In this document: piece by piece, positions 13,732 to 17,843 of the stretch | How the letters are laid out: each line of letters opens with the position of its first letter | Position numbering within the stretch: position 1 is the first letter of the stretch | From: Sedimenticola sp. | GTDB lineage: Bacteria; Pseudomonadota; Gammaproteobacteria; Chromatiales; Chromatiaceae | Reading direction: 5' to 3' | DNA length: 17,843 nucleotides | NCBI GenBank assembly: GCA_030619405.1 | Contig: JAUXBK010000022.1 | Coordinates: forward strand, 1-17,843 | Notes under the pieces: model-generated | What the model saw: the letters and a program-made list of their open reading frames with translations, nothing else | Databases searched by the model: none | Told to the model about the DNA's origin: nothing | Position numbers and translations under genes: made by a program

Positions 13732-14487
13732 ATGTTCAATGTGCTGAATAAAGCGTTTCGGAGTGAACCCCCCCCCCCTTCACCAGCACAGCCTCACTCT
13801 GTGCAGGAGCGGGGCCCGGTCACCGCGCTCCTGGTACAGGTCTACAAGGCCCACGTACTGTTCAATGTGCGTTTTCCACCGGAAGAGATGCGGTTCACCT
13901 CCGCCCTCCTGGGGATCTATGATGAGCACGGTTTCATCGTATTGGACGAGATCACACCCAAGGCAGGCCACAAACGGCTGCTGGAGAAAAAACAGGTGCA
14001 TGTGGCAGGGCGGCTGGATGGGGTCGATTTCCATTTCGGCACCCGTTTGATCGATGTCCGGGAGAAAGGTGGGTCAGCTTTTTACAAAATGGAGCTGCCG
14101 AAACACATCATCTACCAACAGCGTCGGCAGGATTTCCGTATCACCACCCTGGGCTGCAACATCACCTTCCACAGCCTGCGCGGCAACAGCAGCCGTCAGA
14201 TACTGAAAGGTTATGTCCACGATGTCTCCCGCAATGGGCTGGGAGTGCTACTCGACGACGATGTCGCCCTGGAACCAGGGGAGATACTCCCCAGCTGCGT
14301 CATCACCCTGCCCCAGGGCGAAATAGTCTGTTCCCTGGAGGTGCTTTTCTGTTCCAACAACAGACCACGAGGCCTATCCCGGGTCGGCTGTCGGTTCAAA
14401 CAGATCGATAACGACGCCCGGCGCAAGATTCAGCTCCTGATCAACGAGCTGGAGCGGGACAAGGCACGCCGCCTGCATGGCAACTAA
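13732..14487 (+). CDS. ycgR: PilZ-domain flagellar brake protein (YcgR/FlgZ-like)
   Basis: YcgR-type proteins bind cyclic di-GMP and slow the flagellar motor. The 251-residue product has the two-domain layout: a YcgR-type N-terminal domain (about 30-125) and a PilZ domain (about 128-240). The c-di-GMP motifs are present: RRQDFR, giving RxxxR at Arg132-Arg136, and DVSRNG, giving D/NxSxxG at Asp164-Ser166-Gly169. The position after flgMN matches flgZ of Pseudomonas. No ribosome site is clear before the ATG at 13732. A ten-C run at 13768-13777, in codons for Pro near the N-terminus, is prone to slippage and could switch the gene off. The symbol is by domain architecture; flgZ would be equally fitting. 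Confidence 0.88.
   Translation: MFNVLNKAFRSEPPPPSPAQPHSVQERGPVTALLVQVYKAHVLFNVRFPPEEMRFTSALLGIYDEHGFIVLDEITPKAGHKRLLEKKQVHVAGRLDGVDFHFGTRLIDVREKGGSAFYKMELPKHIIYQQRRQDFRITTLGCNITFHSLRGNSSRQILKGYVHDVSRNGLGVLLDDDVALEPGEILPSCVITLPQGEIVCSLEVLFCSNNRPRGLSRVGCRFKQIDNDARRKIQLLINELERDKARRLHGN
13768..13777 (+). repeat. Ten-base poly-C tract within the PilZ gene
   Basis: Ten consecutive C residues fall within codons 13-16 (Glu-Pro-Pro-Pro-Pro) of the PilZ gene. Loss or gain of one C would shift the frame before both domains. Confidence 0.85.
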
Positions 14488-14571
14488 AACCAAACATAAC
14501 GACTCAGTGCGCAGGTTATGCGTGCGGTATGAACCACATCGCCTCAACGGTTAACCTGCTGACGAAAGGGC

Positions 14572-15210
14572 TCAGGCGAGACCCTGGTAACGCCGCAGAT
14601 CATCGGGGCGGTCGAGGTCCCACAGGGGCAGCAGTTCCTGCCAGTGCCAGTCGAGCTGGCGCAAGCGTTGCCGGGTCAGTGCCGCCACCCGGTCACCACC
14701 CCAGGGGATGTCACTGAAAACCCGGGAATCGACCCGGTTCAGCCCCAGCAGCACGTAGCCCCCATCTTCTGCCGGACCCAGTACCGCATCCTCCCCCTGG
14801 CCCAACCAGGTGAGTGTCTGCGCCAGGTGCTCCGGCCCCAGTATCGGACAGTCGCCACCGACCAATACCACGGCATCCACCTCGGTGAGGGCCTCGGAGG
14901 CAGCCCGGCACATCCTTTCACCCAGATCCGCTCCGCGCTGCAACGCCAGCTCCACGCCATATTCCAAAGCAAGGTGTTGAAACAGGGGATGCTGCAGGTC
15001 CGGCGTACACCAGCACTGAAGCGGCGCGATACCGGCAGCGGCGAACCGCCGCACCGTCGACTCCAGCAGTTGCGCATGGAATTCAGCCGCCCCTTCTGCG
15101 CCAAGGGCGGGTATCAGACGGGTCTTTGCCAGACCGGGCTCCGGCGCCTTGGCGAAGATCAGGATGCGGGCAGCGGGAAACTGCGGCGGAGACCGGTCAG
15201 CGGGGATCAT
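14572..15210 (-). CDS. TIGR04282 (DUF2064) glycosyltransferase linked to arsenosugar biosynthesis
   Basis: A 212-residue cytoplasmic protein with a GT-A nucleotide-sugar transferase fold. Family motifs are ILIFAKAPEPGLAKTRL (16-32), LVGGDCPIL (116-124, the metal/nucleotide-binding acidic site) and LGPAEDGGYVLLGL (144-157), with DIPWG later. The family is annotated as an arsenosugar biosynthesis glycosyltransferase because it usually sits beside arsS, as here: the ATG of this gene overlaps the arsS stop by four bases (15207-15210), implying coupling. The true sugar acceptor is not shown by sequence. Confidence 0.9.
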   Translation of the reverse strand: MIPADRSPPQFPAARILIFAKAPEPGLAKTRLIPALGAEGAAEFHAQLLESTVRRFAAAGIAPLQCWCTPDLQHPLFQHLALEYGVELALQRGADLGERMCRAASEALTEVDAVVLVGGDCPILGPEHLAQTLTWLGQGEDAVLGPAEDGGYVLLGLNRVDSRVFSDIPWGGDRVAALTRQRLRQLDWHWQELLPLWDLDRPDDLRRYQGLA

Positions 15211-16172
15211 TCCGTCAGGGCACCGCCACAGCTGCTGCCTCGACCAGCGGTACAGCCGTAACAGTGTTCGGCAATCTGGATTCCCGCACCTGCCAGATCC
15301 GTATCGATCAGGTCCGCGATATGGGACTTTGGGGTGCCGTTGTGGGACATGGGGATGTTCAGCATCTGGTTGAAGTCACAGTCGTAGATGTAACCCTGCC
15401 AGTCCACGCTGAGCAGACTGCGGCACATGACCGTCGCCAGATTGTCGCTGCTGTAGGCATCCCGCAGCAACTGCAGGTAGCTGTCGAACTCCCCTCGCGA
15501 GAGGAGCATGCTGCCGAAGCGGCTGATCGGCATGTTGGTGATGGTGAACAGCTGATTAAACCGGATGCCGTACTGCCCTTTCAGCCGCTGCCGGTAATCG
15601 TTCTCCAGTGCACACTGGTCCGGTGGCAGACTGGCGCCCTGGGGATTGAACACCAGGTTCAGCACCAGGCCGCTCCCCGGCTTTCCGTAACCCAGATGGT
15701 TGAGCCGGGTCAGTGCCCGCAGGCTGGAGGCGAACACCCCCTTGCCACGCTGGTTATCCACATTCTCTTTCAGATAACAGGGCAGGGACGCCACTACCTC
15801 CACCTGTTGTGTCGCCAGGAATTCGGCCAGATCCTCTCTACCCGGCTCCAGGAGGATGGTCAGGTTGCAGCGATCGATGACCCTGACACCCAGCTCTCGC
15901 GCCTCCTCCACCAGATAGCGGAAGTGGGGGTTCATCTCCGGTGCCCCGCCGGTAAGGTCCAGTGAGGAGATCCCCTTGGCAGCCAGGAACGCCAGCACCT
16001 GATCGATGGTCTCCCGGGTCATCAGCTCAGTTCGCTTCGGGCCGGCATTGACGTGGCAGTGCTGGCAGGTCTGGTTGCAGAGGTAGCCCAGGTTGACCTG
16101 CAGGGTCTCCAGCCGGTCACGGCGGATGGCGGGAAAAGTGGTGGGAAACAACAGATGTGCGGTATCCAGCAT
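15207..16172 (-). CDS. arsS: Radical SAM protein ArsS (arsenosugar biosynthesis)
   Basis: A 321-residue radical SAM enzyme. The 4Fe-4S motif is CNQTCQHC with Cys32, Cys36 and Cys39 (CxxxCxxC), and DLTGGAPEMN (about 72-81) is the GGxPE SAM-binding segment. The C-terminal DUF3641 part ends with EHCYGCTAGRGSSCGG, where Cys304, Cys307 and Cys315 could hold a second cluster or substrate. Some family members carry selenocysteine in this region; here all positions are plain Cys codons. ArsS is proposed to add the 5'-deoxyadenosyl unit to dimethylated arsenic in arsenosugar formation, after ArsM. No arsM is in the window. AGGAAGT lies nine bases before the ATG. It heads a two-gene operon with the glycosyltransferase. 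Confidence 0.93.
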   Translation of the reverse strand: MLDTAHLLFPTTFPAIRRDRLETLQVNLGYLCNQTCQHCHVNAGPKRTELMTRETIDQVLAFLAAKGISSLDLTGGAPEMNPHFRYLVEEARELGVRVIDRCNLTILLEPGREDLAEFLATQQVEVVASLPCYLKENVDNQRGKGVFASSLRALTRLNHLGYGKPGSGLVLNLVFNPQGASLPPDQCALENDYRQRLKGQYGIRFNQLFTITNMPISRFGSMLLSRGEFDSYLQLLRDAYSSDNLATVMCRSLLSVDWQGYIYDCDFNQMLNIPMSHNGTPKSHIADLIDTDLAGAGIQIAEHCYGCTAGRGSSCGGALTE

Positions 16173-16466
16173 AGTATTCAGACTTCCTGATTTTCGGGCC
16201 TATGTTATGAGCTCCAAGGGAAAACGACAAGTCTTATAGACACTTTTAAAGCAGCTAGACCGGGGGGAAACACGATTCCTTTCAGAGCTGCAGAAGATCG
16301 TCGGGAGAGTGCATCAGGCAGCGGCGGTCTGGTATCCTGCGCGCTCCCGAGGGTTTTCCATATTATTTAGGGCCGAATGCAGTAACTTCTCACCTAGGTC
16401 TCAATTCAAATCGTTGTCACGGGCGCTATTTATTGCGATTATTACCATTTGCCAAGGTGTCCCGCC
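16173..16466. other. Divergent intergenic gap with no gene
   Basis: This 294-base gap separates arsS from the divergent unknown gene and should hold promoters for both, but I cannot pick convincing ones. The only recognisable item is the truncated repeat at 16368-16383. Confidence 0.4.
16368..16383. repeat. Half copy of the GGCCGA repeat
   Basis: TAGGGCCGAATGCAGT differs by one base from 3211-3226 of the cruciform element. The pairing half is missing, so this is a fragment. Confidence 0.5.
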
Positions 16467-17630
16467 ATGCAGTATGGCCCCCGAGAAATCATCACCCCCT
16501 TCCGCCCCATCCCACTGGACGTCCCTGAGGGGATGAAGCCCAACGAGTTCTTCAACAGCACCGAGAACCTCAATGACCTGGTCAACAACAACGGCCTGCT
16601 GGTGAACCCGGAAAACCTGCTGCTTTACCGCAAGGCGCTGGGGCACAGCAACAAATTCGATACCTCCATCATCTACAACACCTCCAAGTGCATCCTCAAC
16701 CCTCTGGGTCGACCGGTGCGCCGCACCCAGGTGCCGGACAACGTGAAGCACGTCTGGAACCGGATGAACCAGATCCTCATCGAATACATGCTGGAAGCCT
16801 TCCCTGATCCGAATGACACCCTGATCCTGGCCGGCGAGGCGAGCCTGGATGCCACCTGGCCCCTCACTTCCCCCGGCGTCCCCAGCATCCGCATGCTGCA
16901 CAACCATTTCATCGCTTTCGACATGGATGAACTACGCAACGCAGGGCTGGCCGACGCCGGGAACCCGAATCTGACGGACGGTGGGCAGAACAGCCTGTTT
17001 CATTCCTATATGCACGACGTCTACCGGGATTTTTTCGCTGACCTCGACCTGGAGATACTGCGGCCCACCGATGACGACTCCTCCAGGATCGAGCTCACGG
17101 GTTACCCCCAGGGGCTGCCGAGCTGGGAGATCCAGGGGGGTGTCGCGGCGCTGAAGGAGGTGCGCTTCTGGCGCGAGTACGACGCAATCCTGAAAGGGTT
17201 CATCGACTTCTACCGCACCTTCTTCAGCCAGGTCTCCACCCGCAACGCCCCGCTGCCGAAGGGCGTCTACTTTCCCGAGCAGATCGAGCAGAAGCTCTTG
17301 TTCAACAACGATTTCCTGGCCACTGCCAAGAAAGTTCGTGACCACTGCATCCGCGATGCAAAATACGCCAACGCCATCCGCTGGCAGCCGGCCTTCAAAC
17401 AGCTCATCTACCGCAACGACGCCGGCAGGCTGATCGTCACCATCAGCCAGAACTCCATCGGCAACGCCATCACCGAACTGCTCGGGGTGGTGGTCAAGCG
17501 CACGCCGGATGCCGAGACCTACCAACGGGACGAGCCGAAGCTGATCGAGCGGCTGCTGGAGGTGCGGCGCCGGCTGGTGCGAGCCGATCTGGGCGAGGGC
17601 ATCACGACCCGGTACTGGCCGAAAGAGTGA
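16467..17630 (+). CDS. Unrecognised 387-residue protein
   Basis: The ATG at 16467 is preceded by AAGG about nine bases upstream; the frame is open to a TTG at 16449. The product is soluble, with no signal peptide or membrane helix. Visible features are an Asn-rich N-terminus (NEFFNSTENLNDLVNNNG, about 26-43), GEASLDATWPLTSPG (123-137), MLHNHFIAFD (143-152) with His145 and His147, SLFHSYMHDVYRDFF, and a basic C-terminus (LLEVRRRLVRADLGEG). The pattern of a small-residue loop followed by HxH faintly recalls HIT/GalT nucleotidyl transferases, but this is a guess and I do not assign it. Codon use resembles its neighbours, and coding potential is clear. It diverges from the arsenosugar pair; no functional link is shown. 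Confidence 0.85.
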   Translation: MQYGPREIITPFRPIPLDVPEGMKPNEFFNSTENLNDLVNNNGLLVNPENLLLYRKALGHSNKFDTSIIYNTSKCILNPLGRPVRRTQVPDNVKHVWNRMNQILIEYMLEAFPDPNDTLILAGEASLDATWPLTSPGVPSIRMLHNHFIAFDMDELRNAGLADAGNPNLTDGGQNSLFHSYMHDVYRDFFADLDLEILRPTDDDSSRIELTGYPQGLPSWEIQGGVAALKEVRFWREYDAILKGFIDFYRTFFSQVSTRNAPLPKGVYFPEQIEQKLLFNNDFLATAKKVRDHCIRDAKYANAIRWQPAFKQLIYRNDAGRLIVTISQNSIGNAITELLGVVVKRTPDAETYQRDEPKLIERLLEVRRRLVRADLGEGITTRYWPKE

Positions 17631-17680
17631 AACCTAGATCCTGCAAGTAGTCGTGCATACAGAGTGCAACCTCTTGAAAG
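17631..17680. repeat. CCTAGATCCTGCAAGT element, reverse-oriented copy
   Basis: The 50 bases match the reverse complement of the element at 5144-5202 in 43 positions, including the whole centre (GTGCATACAGAGTGCAA against GTGCTTACAGAGTGCAA). The far arm has decayed (CTCTTGAAAG instead of CACTTGCAGG). It starts at the base right after the stop codon of the preceding gene. Confidence 0.82.
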
Positions 17681-17718
17681 CGTTAGATCGACCGGACATG
17701 GAGTCAAAAGGTAACCGT

Positions 17719-17843
17719 TCACTCCCCCCTCCTAAAATCCCCTCTCCCTCAGGGAGACGACTCCATGGATGGAGGAGGTAGAGCGACGCAGGATGCCAAA
17801 GCCGAGGGTTAGGGTGAGGGGTTCAAAACGGCAGGGGGAGTGA
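17719..17843. repeat. Repeat element with terminal inverted repeats at the window end
   Basis: TCACTCCCCC (17719-17728) and GGGGGAGTGA (17834-17843) are perfect inverted ends. Inside lie AAATCCCCTCTCC (17735-17747), shared with copies A and B, a CTCCATGGATGGAG hairpin (17761-17774), and GGGTTAGGGTGAGGGG. The CCCTCTCC...GGGTTAGGGTGAGGGG layout is a common dispersed intergenic repeat, here interrupted by about 45 bases around the hairpin. Confidence 0.6.

Noticed and set aside
15126..15965. 279-codon plus-strand open frame
   Set aside because: It is antisense to arsS and the start of the glycosyltransferase, both strongly supported by motifs.
16449..16466. TTG start for the unknown right-end gene
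   Set aside because: The ATG at 16467 has an AAGG ribosome-like site at suitable distance, which the TTG lacks.

Overview
The window looks like a chromosomal piece of a GC-rich, flagellated gammaproteobacterium. The evidence is a flgA-flgM-flgN-PilZ flagellar cluster with a divergent cheR, a sigma-54-type promoter in front of flgA, and a DamX-type SPOR protein. The content would suit an environmental (for example sulfur-oxidising) lineage, but nothing here fixes the genus.

Layout. Positions 1-68 hold the end of a truncated gene. A peroxiredoxin-like gene (99-755, minus) is divergent from a TetR regulator (871-1467) that is translationally coupled to a gamma-glutamyltranspeptidase (1467-3179). 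An inverted-repeat operator candidate sits between the divergent genes, suggesting a small thiol or redox unit. A TatD-family hydrolase (3517-4287) and a small exported protein (4312-4668, minus) follow. A repeat-rich region comes next, then an orphan TupA-like tungstate-binding protein (5367-6194), a decayed merR fragment (6212-6300) and a DUF302 protein (6282-6686, minus).

The central gene (7009-9537) encodes an 842-residue membrane protein: about 520 residues of mostly coiled coil, one transmembrane helix, more coiled coil, and a C-terminal SPOR domain like that of DamX. It is followed by a TlpA/ResA-type thioredoxin (9901-10479, minus) and cheR (10683-11558, minus). The flagellar cluster then runs flgA (11798-12562), flgM (12714-13040), flgN (13040-13534) and a YcgR-like PilZ protein (13732-14487). 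I see candidate sigma-54 and sigma-28 promoters at the expected places.

The right end carries an overlapping pair on the minus strand: a TIGR04282-type glycosyltransferase and the radical SAM protein ArsS, both tied to arsenosugar biosynthesis. Divergent from them is a 387-residue protein I do not recognise (16467-17630).

Many gene boundaries carry palindromic, non-coding repeats. At least five families are visible: a GGCCGA/GTGCGAA cruciform, a CCTAGATCCTGCAAGTG palindrome with a full and a near-full copy in opposite orientation plus a fragment, a CTCTTGCAAAA/CCCCTCTCC element with two copies, a CGCAAAGG element filling a convergent gap, and a GGTGGAT/ATCCACC palindrome. There is no CRISPR array, tRNA, rRNA or transposase gene that I can see.
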